A stretch of DNA of 64,000 nucleotides from assembly GCA_037043235.1 (NCBI GenBank), contig JAWRVZ010000086.1:2448001-2512000 (forward strand), given 5' to 3'. Source of the stretch: Rhodeus uyekii (taxonomy: Eukaryota; Chordata; Actinopteri; Cypriniformes; Acheilognathidae). This document shows positions 48,670-61,564 of this stretch, piece by piece; position 1 is the stretch's first letter; each line of letters starts with the position of its first letter. The notes under the pieces were generated by a model that ran no database searches, had not been told where the DNA came from, and saw only the letters and a list, made by a program, of their open reading frames with translations. The translations under genes were made by a program, and so were the position numbers.

Positions 48670-49056
48670 TGTCACGGTTCTGTCTCTGTTTCCAGTATTA
48701 TTAGTGTTCTAGTGGACAGAACTGTGGCACTGCTCTCTCTCCTGTGTGTTTGTCTCGTTAGTGTCTGCCCCGCCTCCTTGTTTCCCATAATCATTCCCAG
48801 CTGTCTCTCATCACTACCTTCCCTCATGTGTCTATAAATAGCCCTCAGTGTTTGCTGTCCAACGTCGCGTCGTTGTCGTTGCCTGTGTCTCCTGGTCCCT
48901 GATCTCCGGTTTGTTATGTTTATTGAGAGTATTGTTATTATGTTTCAGTTACCGTTTTCCCCCTCGTGGGTGTTTCCTTTGTGTATTTATGTTTATTTCT
49001 GTTATTAAAGTAACCTTATGCCTGCACGTGAGTCCTCCCGTTTATGTTCCGTGACA
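48670..49056 (+). repeat. 3' LTR
   Basis: Same 387 bp as the 5' LTR, shifted by 2017 bases. The poly(A) signal is at 49004-49009. Confidence 0.92.
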
Positions 49057-49061
49057 AGAAA

Positions 49062-52000
49062 ATGGTGTTTATGTTTCAAATCATTGATCCTCTAACTCAA
49101 TATAGTAACATAAAACTGTAAGTGGTTTGCTTCACATATAATAGGTCAATAAGTCTATATTGTACATTTTAGCATATATCCAAAAATACACAAAAATTAA
49201 GGTAAACATTATGTACGAATAATAATGAGATCAGGTGATGAGAGATTCCATTGCAAATGTATTTTTGGGATATGGTGTACAGGGGAAAATCCTTTGATTC
49301 AACACAATAGACTTCCCTGTGGCAATCCCTTTTTTTTCCAACATTACATCCTACACAAAATATGCCACAAATGCACAGAGATTTCCCAGCGTTCCTCCAA
49401 AAGTCCCTCAGTACACCCAACAGGGATCATCTTACCATGAGAACCAGGCCTTTCCACAGCCTCAACCTCTCACACATCCCGGACATTATCCAGCTTTTCC
49501 TTTACAAAAACACGAACAGAACCCTCTCAATCAAAACTTGTGAAGGTTGTGTCCTTGAAGTAAAAAAAAAGAAAGAAAAGAAAAGGTTTTGTACTAATTT
49601 TCCATTAAATCCATCTTATTATTACTAGATCTAGGTTATTATTAGATGTATTCATTGCTGCTGGTGAATCAAAGCAATAGATGAGACTATATCCCCCAGG
49701 AATTCTTGCAAGATGGTGAGAAATTTCTTATCTGAGGAGCAATTATCTTAGAGTGACGTTTAAGCCTATTGCGGTTCCTGAAAGTAAGAACACATTGTCT
49801 GATTAATGATCCATCAGATGTAATCCATCCAAATAAATACAGAAAAATTGGAATAAATCATAAATTCTGATTTTTAAATGTGGAAAGTTCCCTTTCAGGA
49901 GAAGACATGGAGAGTCGGTGGAAATGGAAAATGTGAGTTGGATTTTACAGGCTGAAGAAGGGTGGAAGTGTGCAGGGCGAGAGGGTGGGGTTGCCTCAGG
50001 ATCGCTCACATGGTTTTACTGTTGCTGTGTGGAACTTCAAAGAACTCTGTGGCTGAAGACGGGAAGAAAAAAAAAGTTTTTTTCCCTTTCCCGCTTGCAA
50101 CTAGGCAACATGCCTGTAGGCTAAGTAGTTGTCGCAAAAAGGAGAAATCCTCAGGTTTTTTAAATGAACTCGGTAAAGGTAAGTTTCTCACCCCTTTTCC
50201 AATAAAACTATATTTCTATGATATTCCTATAGAGAAAAGAATGGTGACATAATTGACTGTTACTAAATTACCTTCCCACGTACACATCATGAATTACACA
50301 TTTTGAAAATCCAGCTCTATATATAAAGTCATACAGGGTGACATCTCACCTGCTTGACTGCTTGTATTGTTGCAAAATGTTAACTGTAATGTCACATAAT
50401 CTGTTAAATGCAACTATAAGGCATGGAGATATTAAGATATAATAAACATTAACATCATAATTTTCTATAAAGTTGCTTTGAAACAAAAAAATTATGACTT
50501 GACTTGAAAACACATTCTAACATCTATAGTAATTTAATTAATCATATTTATGCCATCACAAGCTGCTTCAGTGCAACATTCTGAAGTTACATAAAAATAT
50601 AAGAAATAAAGTTAACACTACAATGAAGGCTCATTTATTTAATTTAGTTAATGATGTTGTTTATTAACAAATATATTCTTTCAGCATTTATTAAGCTTTA
50701 TTGTTAGTTAATAACAATGTTGATGTTCACACTATTTCATTGTGCACTTTAAAAAAAGGTTTTTTATCAGCTTTAAAAAAAAGTATCTTAATAATGTATA
50801 AGTAAATGTTGAGATTAACATTAACTGAAATTAATAGGTATTGTAGACACCGCGCATTGTTTGTTCATGCTAATGTATTTAGCAAAAGAAACCCTATTGT
50901 AAAGTTTTACTGAAATAAAATTATAGCAATCAATTAGTACATAAGAACAAAATCGAGTCTTGATTGCTATAATTTAATTCCTTATATTTGATGGTAAAGT
51001 CACATCTGATACCTGAGTGGCTCTTGAGTTACAACAGCGGCCACAAAAGCCACTGAAAGAGGATGATCACCTCAAATATCAAAGCTTCAAGAGAGGAACG
51101 ACCTGCCACCTTACGCAAAGTACTACCCCGCTGTTTTATGTCAAGAACAAGAGGTCCTAAAAAAATTCCTGGCAGATTCTCGTGGCTGCGTGTCACAGAA
51201 TCCAAACTGCGAGAAGTGGGGGAGGTTTACCGCTGTCTGCCAAGTGCTTTAGTCCAAAGTACATACAGTGAAATGACTAATTCCCTCTATTATTTCATAG
51301 TTATATGAGGATTTATTCTACTGTTTATGTCAGCAGAACTAAATACAGAACAGAGCTTTAGTTTTGCAAGTCAAAAAACTTTCTGTATGCCATCTAATAC
51401 TTCTAATACGCAAAAGTAGTGACTAAAAAACGATAGGTCAGTGGAATTCAGATATGGAGAGCATATGCAAATAGGACCTCACCTGGGTGTACAGTGTTAA
51501 ATTGCTGCATTCAAATAGACGTGAATGATAGGCGAAAATTAACAACAGTTTAAATTCACACTCACTATCTCTGCAACGTGGCTTTAAGTTAATGTATGCA
51601 AAACCCGTTCTTTCACAGGAGATCTCGCAACCTTAAACGCTGGCTGCCGTCTTTGAAGCCGCTCTCTTCTTATGATCAAAGAACACATATCACTGCCAGA
51701 ACGTCTTGTTGTAGATGAGGGTACAGGCACCTGCTTTATGGCTCTCGATGAAAATTACTGCCATCCCTTCCTACACAACTCATCTCTGACTCTTCTATTA
51801 TTTGCATGTTCTTGTCTCAAAATAAGCTTTTCCCTGCCAAATAGCTTTCCCTTGGAGGAAATGAACTGGATCATCTCTTTTTTATAGGATCAAATCTAGT
51901 CATTATATTTCTAACTGTACAATAGCATAAATCTCATACAAGACAAACGTTGGCTTTCCACTCACTTCTGTTAACATTTTGTATTGTTTGGATGCAATGG

Positions 52001-54733
52001 AATTATCTGAGACCGTTTTTATACACCTGACTGGTGTGTGAATGGCTTTGCTCACTAGTGTTCACACAGTGAGAATTGAGTGTTTACTGGTTGTGATACA
52101 ATTGTGACAGTTTTTGAATTCTAATCCTTCCTATATGAAAGCCCTGTTGTAAAAATATATATTTATATTTAGTATTGGAAATAAAAAAAGATTTGAAACA
52201 GGCATGGATCACAAGTAGACTGAAAAAACAAACATCTTAAGCAATTTGCCCTTTTCAATTATACTAAAAACAACTTATATCAACAAGAATTTACTTGAGA
52301 AGCAGCACTGCATAAAATATTAATACTTGCTTTTATAAACAGTTTGTGGAATCATGTAGAAGAAGACTGGAGTAATGGCTGCTGGAAATTCAGCTTTGTC
52401 ATCACAGGAATTAATTAAGTTCACAATAATACTCTTGTTTTTTACTGTATTCTTGATTAAATAAACTCAGGATTTGGTGAGCATAAGAAACTTCTTTCAA
52501 AAACATAAAAAAATATTAACTTGACCAGCAGTATATTTTATCATTTTGAGAAATTAAGTTTTTTTTTTTTTTTAAATGTCAAATGAGGAATAAAAGAACA
52601 GTGTAGCCCATTGAACCCATTGCTATAAGGTTAGTAACTAACTCATACAATTTCAAATATCTATTAGTCTGTCACAGTGGCTGTCTTTAATCAAATAAAC
52701 AAGGAACAAACTGACAACATTGTCCTAACTAGAGTGATGCCGGACAAAGGAACCGAATGAAACTCTGAGCTTAAATACATGAAGAGTTTTTTTAGAACAG
52801 AACTGAACAAAAATAGGTGTAAGGGACTACTTAAACAAGGAAACAAAATAGAAACTCAAGCAGGTAAAACAAGAAAAGAATACAGCAAATCAAAACCAAA
52901 ACTAGGCATAAACACCAGTAATAAATTTCATAAAGGTATAGTTCATTGATAGTTCATGACACCAAATGCATTAACTAATGTTAAAACCTTATTTTAAACT
53001 GAAAAAACTTAATATGTGATTTACTTTGTCAGTCCCAATCAAATAATTGAGAAATATGTACTGTGCACTCAACCATGGTCAACGTCAAAACTCCAAGCAT
53101 ACAGAAACAAAGGTCACTGTTTCAAAATGACACAGTCCTGTGCTATTGGAGGGCTTACGTAACATTTATCAGGAAAAAAGTGGCATGTTTCCACATGGTC
53201 TCTTGGTTATATAATATAGTTTAATTAAACTTAAGCTTCCCCCTCAGTACTTATCTGTATTTATCAGGTATCAGGATCCAATTTGACAAATCACTCAAAC
53301 ATCTGTTAAATGAGTGTAATCACATTGGCATCTACACTGTGACTTTTGAGAGTATCTCAGACCTGTGTGTGATATATCTCACTCTCAGTGGCTCAAGTGT
53401 GTGTTACAAGATGGGTGTGTATCTGTCTGTGCAATCTGGGGACTGGGCTGGTCACACCGCTACTCTTTTCCTGTTTGACAGGACTTTGACATTCCGGAGA
53501 GGCATTACACATAGGCCTCCCATTCATACTGCTGTATGAGAATGTTTTGTACTCAAACCCTTCCTGGGAACACTGGTAGTCACTGGGTGTCACTGGGAAA
53601 GGTGCATTCACAGCTTTATACCACAAAAATGATGACAGGGACATGAAATATTGATTTGAGAAGAAACTTACAACTGTTTATTATCGCATAATTCATCCAA
53701 GCAACAAGATGAACAATTTTACTAAATGCCTATTAATACTGAAACCCAGATTCACTCATTCATAACTGATGAGCACAATGTGCATGATACCCGGATGAGC
53801 AGTCATTATACATAATTTCTATTGATGAAAGTCATTAAGAATAAAAGGGAATAAAAGACCTGTCCCGACTGACCAATCAGAATCAAGCATTTCAGAGAGC
53901 AGTGTAAAAATGCTCTTTAATTTCCACAAAAGAACCATATAAAGATGCATGGCCTTTTTTTTATCCGAGTGCAACCATTTAATTTATTTATTTTTCTATT
54001 TCTTTGGTCTTTGAGCCATCCTGAAGAAGGACAAAATGCTTCCACTGAATCAGAGATGCAGCAGGTCTGTCGAGCCCCTCTGCGTGCATGTAATGTCTTT
54101 AGGGGAGAGCTCTTTGAAGCCTGGAGCTCCACGGCAATCCCTTATGGCCTCATCTTTGTTTCTGCGCCTCCCCAGCGTTGGCGCAAAGCACAGGGCAAGA
54201 GGGAGCTCCACTTGGCACAGGAGGATGAAACGCGGCAGCCTGTCGGCGCTTGAGCCTGCCCCACTAACTGAGTTTTTAATAAATAATGAGGTGCGGTATA
54301 AATAAACTACGAAGCTCTGCTACTGCCGAAGGGCTGCAAGATACCAAGGTAGAGAGATAAATAAGTAAACAGCAACTCGTTATCACTCACTGGTGTTTCT
54401 ATGTTTGTCAAAAAAAATAACACATTAACCGACACCTCAGATGGGGCTAGATGAGTTTTTTTAGATTTCTTTTTTTGTCTGGGAAAACAGAGAGAGCAAA
54501 AAACAGAGGATTTTAATTAACATGTCAGAATCAGAGCAGCAGCAGTTCCTCGAAGTAGGGGGTCGCGTCTGATGTCTGAATGTTGCTTTAAATTAGCTGG
54601 AATATAGGTGTAATGTGCCAGTATGCATACATTTTTTCAAAGTAGAACTTTTAAAGCATATTATTATGGGTATTATTATATATTTAATAATAATTACACG
54701 TAATAATTAAAAATTTGCTTTTGCAATTTTCCA
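49062..54733. other. Intergenic DNA without recognised gene
   Basis: AT-rich, with one family 1 repeat at 52280-52545. The stretch 53940-54300 is markedly less AT-rich, has mixed sequence and looks like a candidate conserved non-coding element. No coding gene was recognised. Confidence 0.5.
52280..52545 (+). repeat. Copy of dispersed MITE-like family (family 1)
   Basis: It contains GACTGGAGTAATGGCTG, AATTCAGCTTTGTCATCACA, a TTTTTTACTGTATTCTTGAT stretch and GAGCATAAGAAACTTCTTTC. It ends near a decayed TACTGACC-type terminus. Confidence 0.75.
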
Positions 54734-54917
54734 CCACCTGCAAAATCATTCCCTTTTTGGACGTTGTCTTGCTGTTGCCTCTCCAGTGCACCTGTTGTCA
54801 CTTTCATTTGCACCAAAGCAGGTGAAACTGCTTCCTACTTGGACAGATTGATATCCCTGACATATGTGTTTATGAAAGGGAATGATTTTACAGGTGGTCC
54901 CCTTGATGTTTTGAGCA

Positions 54918-54918
<1 letters not shown>
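54734..54918. mobile_element. Short palindromic element end next to (AT)n
   Basis: Arms at 54734-54756 and 54875-54897 are inverted copies, 22 of 23 bases matching (CCACCTGCAAAATCATTCCC on the left). The right end continues CCCCTTGATGTTTTGAGCAG into (AT)n at 54919-54961. The last 25 bases also occur at 14676. It is probably a non-autonomous TA-targeting element or its remnant. Confidence 0.6.

Positions 54919-54961
<43 letters not shown>
54919..54961. repeat. (AT)n microsatellite
   Basis: About 21 units, wedged between two transposon ends and followed by CATA/CA repeats. Confidence 0.95.
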
Positions 54962-54964
<3 letters not shown>

Positions 54965-54978
54965 CATACATACACACA

Positions 54979-55787
54979 CACTCACCTAAATAATTATTGT
55001 GCTAAGAATTAGTATGCTAAGAATGAATTGTGCTAAGAATTATTGTGCTAAGAAAACATCCCCCACACCATTACACCACCACCAGCAGCCTGCACAGTGG
55101 TAACAAGGCATGAAGGATCCATGTTCTCATTCTGTTTACGCCAAATTCTGACTCTACCATCTGAATTTCTCAACAGAAATCAAAACTCATCAGACCAGGC
55201 AACATTTTTCTTCAACTGTCCAATTTTGGTGAGCTCGTGCAAATTGTAGCCTCTTTTTTTTCCTAGTTGTAGTGGAGATGAGTGGTACCCGGTGGGGTCT
55301 TCTGGTGTTGTAGCCCATCCGCCTCAAGGTTGTGCGTGTTGTGGCTTCACAAATGCTTTGCTGCATACCTTGATTGTAACGAGTGGTTATTTCAGTCAAA
55401 GTTGCTCTTCTATCAGCTTGAATCAGTCGGCACATTCTCCTCTGACCTCTAGCATCAACAAGGCATTTTCATCTGCAGACTGGATGTTGTTCTGTTTTCA
55501 CACCATTCTCTGTAAACCCTAGAAATGGTTGTGCGTGAAAATCCCAGTAACTGAGCAGATTGTGAAATACTCAGACCAACCCATCTGGCACCAACAACCA
55601 TGCCACACTCAAAATTGCTTAAATCACCTTTCTTTCCCATTCTGACATTCAGTTTGGAGTTCAGGAGATTGTCTTGACCAGGACCAACCCCTAAATGCAT
55701 TGAAGCAAGTGCCATGTGATTGGTTGATTAGATAATTGCATTAATGATAAACTGAACAGGTCTTCCTAATAATCCTTTAGGTGAGTG
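54979..55787 (-). mobile_element. Internally deleted Tc1-like transposon
   Basis: The termini CACTCACCTAAA and its inverse TTTAGGTGAGTG bound the element, and (TA)n follows the right end. At about 810 bp it is roughly half the usual Tc1 length. It retains the N-terminal half of the transposase and part of the catalytic core, and jumps from there to the left terminus through a small tandem repeat of GTGCTAAGAAT. Confidence 0.85.
55062..55715 (-). pseudogene. Tc1-like transposase fragment
   Basis: The paired-type DNA-binding region is clear: FECGMVVGARWVGLSISQSA and LLGFSRTTISRVYREWCE, followed by RRATLTEITTRYNQG and RRPHRVPLIS. It breaks by frameshift near 55445. A small deletion follows NWTVEE at about 55205 and a stop comes just after the first catalytic WSDE motif. 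The remaining two acidic catalytic positions are deleted, so it cannot be active. Confidence 0.88.
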
Positions 55788-57539
55788 TATATATATATAT
55801 ATATACACATATAAATGTATACACATAGAGATATTTTGACTGTTCTAGAACATTTGATGATCAAGAACACTCATGAATAAATAAGTTAAATAACAAAAGT
55901 GACCTTTAGAGATAGCTCAGCAGATGCATCATGTTCTGATACCTGTGCTCTTTTCTCAGCACCTCTGCATCACACACACCTATGGGTGATACATCACCAC
56001 CAAACTCTACTGACAGCAGACGGAGGGAGAAAATAGGTCTCCAGTAACCAAACAACTCAACATCACACTGGATTCATTCTGAAGATGCTCTTTTACACAA
56101 CCCGATTTTGAGGTTATATATTCCTTAATCTTTTACCCACTCTTACGAACCTGCAGCCAGGTTGCATAACATGATGTTAACGTGTTTTATGCCTGGTTTT
56201 TACTGCTCCAGTTGACATGCGGCAGGTGAATAACCTAAAAGCTCAAAGGTCAGTTATGGCTGGAAGTGTAAATTACAGATGAATTTTATTGTATGTAAAT
56301 AAATAAATAAATAAAATGTAAATAGATAGATTATTTTATTTTAAAAAGGAAAATAGTAAACAAAGTAAATTATTAAAATGATTTGGAGTTAACAGACAGA
56401 ATATACAAACACATCTTTAATATAGCTTTATGTTATTGAAGCATATTAACTTCATAATGTTGGCTTTAATGACAGAATACACAATTAAGCAATGCAGTTA
56501 TGGAATGGTTTATGTGATGATCATTGTATTTAGCAAGCTCCGTTAGAACCAAATGAGATAATTAATTAAACTTCTCAGATGCACAGATAGATAGCTTGAA
56601 TGAATCTCCTGATCTTGCAGAAGTAGTGAGTGATTAAGACCCAGAAATTGGATCTGAACAGGGGCTGATAAAATAAGAAAAAAACTGAGGTCAGAGTTGA
56701 GATAATAGATGGCCAATGAGAACAGTGTAAGGGATCTGGGACCAGCAAATGATGAAAAATCATGAAAGAATGATAAAAAGAACGAATGAAAAGGTGGCTG
56801 GGTGGAAGCCTCTTTAAATGTTCTCCATTTAATCAAAGTGACTGTTGGAGGCACTTAACAGCTTTCATATTAAAATGATTAAGCACCTTTTGAAGCAGTG
56901 AGGGTTGGAACGGGCATTGCTCTGTTGGAGAGCAGGAGTGAGGGGCCCTCAGAGACTGGAGCTGAATGATGTCTGAATGTCATAACAGACGTCACCAACA
57001 GAACTGCAGATACACACAAACCAATCATCTGTTACATAGGCTTTAATCAAGCTATAGGTTACCAAGATGGCTCTCATGTCAAAAAGAACATGGTTTTCTA
57101 GACAAGAACAGTATGATTTGTAGACAAATGCAAGAGCAAACTACTTTTAGGCAAAACCTGAATAAATAAAAAATGGCTGCTAGATGTTTATCGTTCCAAA
57201 TACATTCCTGTTGTTAAAAAGAACAATCAGACATACAAATACCTCAATTAGGGATCTTAGTTAGGGTGACAACATTTAACTTGAATGCATGAAAATACTC
57301 TAAACATTAATAAAACTTGAACACACATTAAAGTCACCATAAATCAAAATTGATTCTTGATGTTTGTTTTTATGGAATACGGCAGTATTTCTAATAAATT
57401 ATCCTCAATCTTTAATCAAAATAAATTTCCCTACATCTTTCTGTGACATCGCATCATTTATCTGATGATGTATTTTCTCAAAGTTTGTTTTTTAAACGAT
57501 TTCCAAAATGTAGTAATTACAAAAACAAAAAACAAAAAA

Positions 57540-57543
<4 letters not shown>

Positions 57544-57574
<31 letters not shown>
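57544..57574. repeat. (AT)n microsatellite
   Basis: About 15 units. Confidence 0.95.
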
Positions 57575-57577
<3 letters not shown>

Positions 57578-59499
57578 TAGAGGGTTGAATGTTTTCTAAA
57601 TGTAAATCTAAAAGACAGCTCTTCTGATATTAAAGTATGCACTATCGTACAGACGTTTGGGACTGTTAGATACGGATTACTAGTCACTCAAACCCTTTTC
57701 TCTAAACTTCTCTACTTAACCGTAGTTAAGTTAACTTGACTCACACATCCACCATGTTTGTGCTTCTATGTACTTTTTCTGCGCCTTCAAATGCAAGAGT
57801 GTTTTAATGAAGTTCTTCTGCTCTACTTGCCTCATTGTGGAACCAACACATGACAAATTCATTATCAAACCACAATGCATGATGACCTTAGACATAGTTG
57901 TTAGAAGATCCTACAACATTAACTAACACTAAATGCATGATCTGAACATGAATAAATAAAGCTGTTGTACATTAAACTGCGGTAGAAATGAGACCTCAAT
58001 CCCTTCAGTCAAGAGCTGCTGGAGTCAGTTTGTTGCTGTCAGCATCAGCCCTCACTCGCCACTCTCACGGTATTGTATTGTTCAGGAAAACTCCAAACAG
58101 ATGGTCTACAGGCTGGAAACAGGTGAGACCTCTCAGCTAGAGTATCTATAGAGTCAAGAGCAACTCTCAGGCTCAACCGCCTCGTTCCATTCAACAGCAC
58201 AGCAGTTCATTTATGCCTGATGCCTGAATACAGCTGTTGCTCATTTCTGAATTTGAAATCAATAGGATTCCTAGATCGATCACAGTACAAAGTGCTGTAT
58301 TGTATCCCAACTGGGATATTCAAGACATCCCAGCTGTAAAAGCAGCAAACAAAAAGTATTGATCAGATGACCATTAAGTGAATTTGACAATACTCTGTGG
58401 AATAAATTGATGTAAAATGTAGTAAACAGATGCTAGGACAATCTGCGCTACTTTTTCTCTCGTGCCCCAGGGGGATGTTGTCACATGATCTGTGACTAAA
58501 GAGACTATAAAAGGGATCGTGACCTCAAGAGAGGACAGACTACTTTGAGTCCTTGCAACAAGAGAGTGCATTGAAACGCAGTCTGAGGTATCATTAGTCA
58601 GACTTATCTTCTTGCTCTTTTGCTTGCATGTCTCCTGGTGCACATTTTAGTGGGAAATATATAGTCAAATTCTGAAACTTCTTAACCTCTTGACCTCGTC
58701 TTCTGAATACTAATGCCAGACAAAGCTGTGCTTCTTAAACAGCCAGTGACAATGAAAACAGAGCCCTAACACTTAAACAGCCCTAAACAGTCTGTAAACA
58801 CACTTAAAAGAAGGTAAATTATTGTTAGATGCTTAATTGCTCATGCTAAATGAAAAAATAAAAATAAAAAGGGTGATGATAAATACCCTACAAGTTTAAC
58901 AGATTGCCGACACGTTCTTCAGACTGGGACCTTGCCCATGGCAGCAATATAGTGATGTAACCCTGTGTGTACTTCACACATGAAAGTTGTTCTGTACTCA
59001 AAAGGAGAGATGTACAGTGAAGCAGCTGGCATTAAGTTTGGGTCCATATGCCATAACTAGTGGCCTACGTCCCAGTTTTACCCAAGCATAAGGCTGTAGT
59101 TCTGCTGCAACAGTGTATCGGAGGATTGGGTCTTTGTGGAAATGTTATCTTAACATTGACTGTAAGCACTGCAAATGAGTTTCCTTGCTACATGCAAGCA
59201 TATTTAAATGCAGAAATGCACTCCACTGACCAGAGCGTCTACTAAATGAAATGAAAATGACATGTTTTGGCACATCTGCGTTATCTAATTATATGGAAGT
59301 GAATAGATGGAGAGATGAAACGATCATGCACATTCTTAAAAATAAAGGTTCTTTAATAGTTCCTGAGGCATCCTAATATCTTAATATACAATGTTCTTGG
59401 GTTGTCTATGGAACTTAAGTTTAAAGGAAAATGAAACTAAATAATCTATTTTTAGATCATAGATCAGTGTATAGGTTTGATGTATCCGTTAAAACTCTT

Positions 59500-59632
59500 G
59501 TTAATAAATTAAATTGTAAAACAAATTAAAATAGAAAACCGCTATTTTAAATTGTAATAACGGTAATAATATTTCTCAATATTACTTTTGATCAAATAAT
59601 TGCAAGTTTTGCAGCCTCAGTGCAACGCAGAT
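59500..59632 (+). repeat. Fragment of dispersed MITE-like family (family 1)
   Basis: It matches the 3' third of the family: AAAATAGAAAACCGCTATTT, ATTGTAATAA, CAATATTACTTTTGATCAAA and GCAGCCTCAGTG. Confidence 0.65.
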
Positions 59633-61564
59633 TTTTCAAAAATATTCAGTAAAAAAAAAAAAAAAAAAACATATCGACAGCCGTATTGCGGCAAGCAGCG
59701 TTGTTTCATTGTGATGCGCGAGAGAAACGGTTTCCCAGGATGCCAGACAAAGAGAGAGTCTCTCAGAGGCTTTGTACACACCCATGGGCACTCAGACAAG
59801 CACGTGATTGGTTCCGGGCGCAAGACTGACGAATGAGAGCACGAGTGGATGTATCCCGTGAGCTACTTCGCGGATTTTCACCTATCGTGGGGGGTTCCGG
59901 TCCACATTAACCACAATAAAAGAGGGTTTGCTGTAATAAAAAAATCGTATCGACACCGTTTGAACTTGAAAGTAATGCTGAACGTGATTAAAATGCAGCC
60001 CAAATATCTTGCACATAAAACAGACCAAAAATGCAAGATGGGCATATATAAATTGTTGTCCAAACACTCATCATAATGTAACCTGCAAGGGCTACAGGAA
60101 ATGTAAAAAGGGTAAAAAACTGCATGCCATTTACTTTCTTTCTCACCCTAGTTTTTTGCAGATTGAGAAACACATACTTAATGCTTTCTACAGCACACCG
60201 CTAACAAAAGCTCAACACGTCTGCAGCTCTGTGGATATTCCACAGCAGATCTGCCACTGTCTTGAGGCGATGTGAGGATCCTCTAACGTACCTTATTAAT
60301 TCTCTGTTCTTATCTCCTGAAGCTGGCTATCATTACAGCTCTATATATAGAGTCTCAGTGGTACTAAGGGAAGATGCACACACACATTAACATTAATGGC
60401 TCTAGGCTCTTCTCTGCTCAGGCGTAATGTACAAGTCGACAGCACACAAAGATTCAGTAGCTACACACAGATAATACAAAGGCACGATACATTCCTAACT
60501 ATCCTCAATTACTTTCAAATTAAACATGCTAATTACAGCGGGAAAATAAAATAAAAAGGTCACTTCTGTTTTCAAAATAGTGCAACATCGTTGACATGTC
60601 AGGGGAATTTTTACGATATAATATTTCATGAATATTTTGCTATTCTCTGGTAAATGAATGGGCATCTACAGACATTGTGAAGTGCTTTTTTGCGAATGTA
60701 GATTCCCACTGAGTTGGCTAATGAACAATCACCAGGGACTCCCTGATGGGTATTGTGTGGGAGCCACTCCTGACAGTAATGTGAAAGCTGGATTACTTTT
60801 TGTTGGGCCCTTTGCAGCATTATTTCCTCTGTCTCCTTGGTGGGCATCTTAACCCTCCATTACATTTTTAATAAGTACTAATCATGTACCACTTTTCACT
60901 TTTATTATCCACAGTCCATCTAGAAGCATACTTTGGCTTTTGTTTGGCTTATGTCTGATAAGTACAAAGTTTTTTAATGAGCCGCTCAGAGGGGCCTCTT
61001 TGCTCACTCAGCTATCTAATTGAAAACTCCCCTCTTGTCACTGGCCCTCCCTCTGGGTGACTCCATAAAGGGGCCGGCATACGGAGCCGGAGGGCTAGGA
61101 AAGCCGGGGGTCATTTCAGAGCAGAGCGGACTAGTGTCAGAATGTGACCTCTCTTGCTGCCCCTGGGGCTGGACATGCTTGTTGATGTGGAAAGCAAAGA
61201 CAAGTCCAATGCCATTTCTCCAGCCTTCACTGGCTACTGGACAGAGTGGTCGATTGAGGGCAATTTAGCACACACAACTTCGCTGCAGCTCTGATCGATT
61301 GAGTATGTATGCGTGCATTAAGGCTCAGTCATTACATGCACGCGTGAGGGATGGGATGCCTGTGATGGGTCAGTTCAGATGATGTGCAATAAATCTCAGG
61401 TGATTTTTAACTCTGAAAATCTTATCTCACTATTCATAGAGACAGTGTTGCAAAGAAAGAGAGAGCAAGAGACTTTTATCCAGTGGTTTTTGTCATCCAT
61501 CTACTGTATAGTGTTTTTTAATTAATAATTTAAACAAAATCTTAAATAGATAAATATATAATAC

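Larger units (their letters stand above)
46653..49056 (+). mobile_element. Complete non-autonomous LTR retrotransposon (Gag-only)
   Basis: Two 387-bp LTRs that look identical (46653-47039 and 48670-49056) enclose a 1630-bp interior. AGAAA flanks both sides (46648-46652 and 49057-49061), a perfect 5-bp target duplication. Termini are TGTCACGG...CCGTGACA. A G-rich polypurine tract precedes the 3' LTR (about 48656-48667). No protease, reverse transcriptase, RNase H or integrase can be seen, so it must have moved with enzymes from elsewhere. No clear tRNA primer site (TGG...) follows the 5' LTR. Identical LTRs imply a very recent insertion that may be polymorphic. Confidence 0.9.
55788..61564. 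other. Intergenic DNA without recognised gene
   Basis: Contains (AT)n at 57544-57574, a TATA-bearing stretch near 58506, a family 1 fragment (59500-59632), a CpG-bearing block at 59670-59930 and candidate conserved stretches at 60640-60860 and 60980-61270. A decayed SINE may end near 59250 (GAGCGTCTACTAAATG). No coding gene was recognised. Confidence 0.5.

Noticed and set aside
47064..48704. Long ORFs in other frames and on the minus strand of the LTR element
   Set aside because: They are shadows of GC-rich 33-, 27- and 21-bp tandem repeats; only the frame starting at 47056 has a non-repetitive domain.
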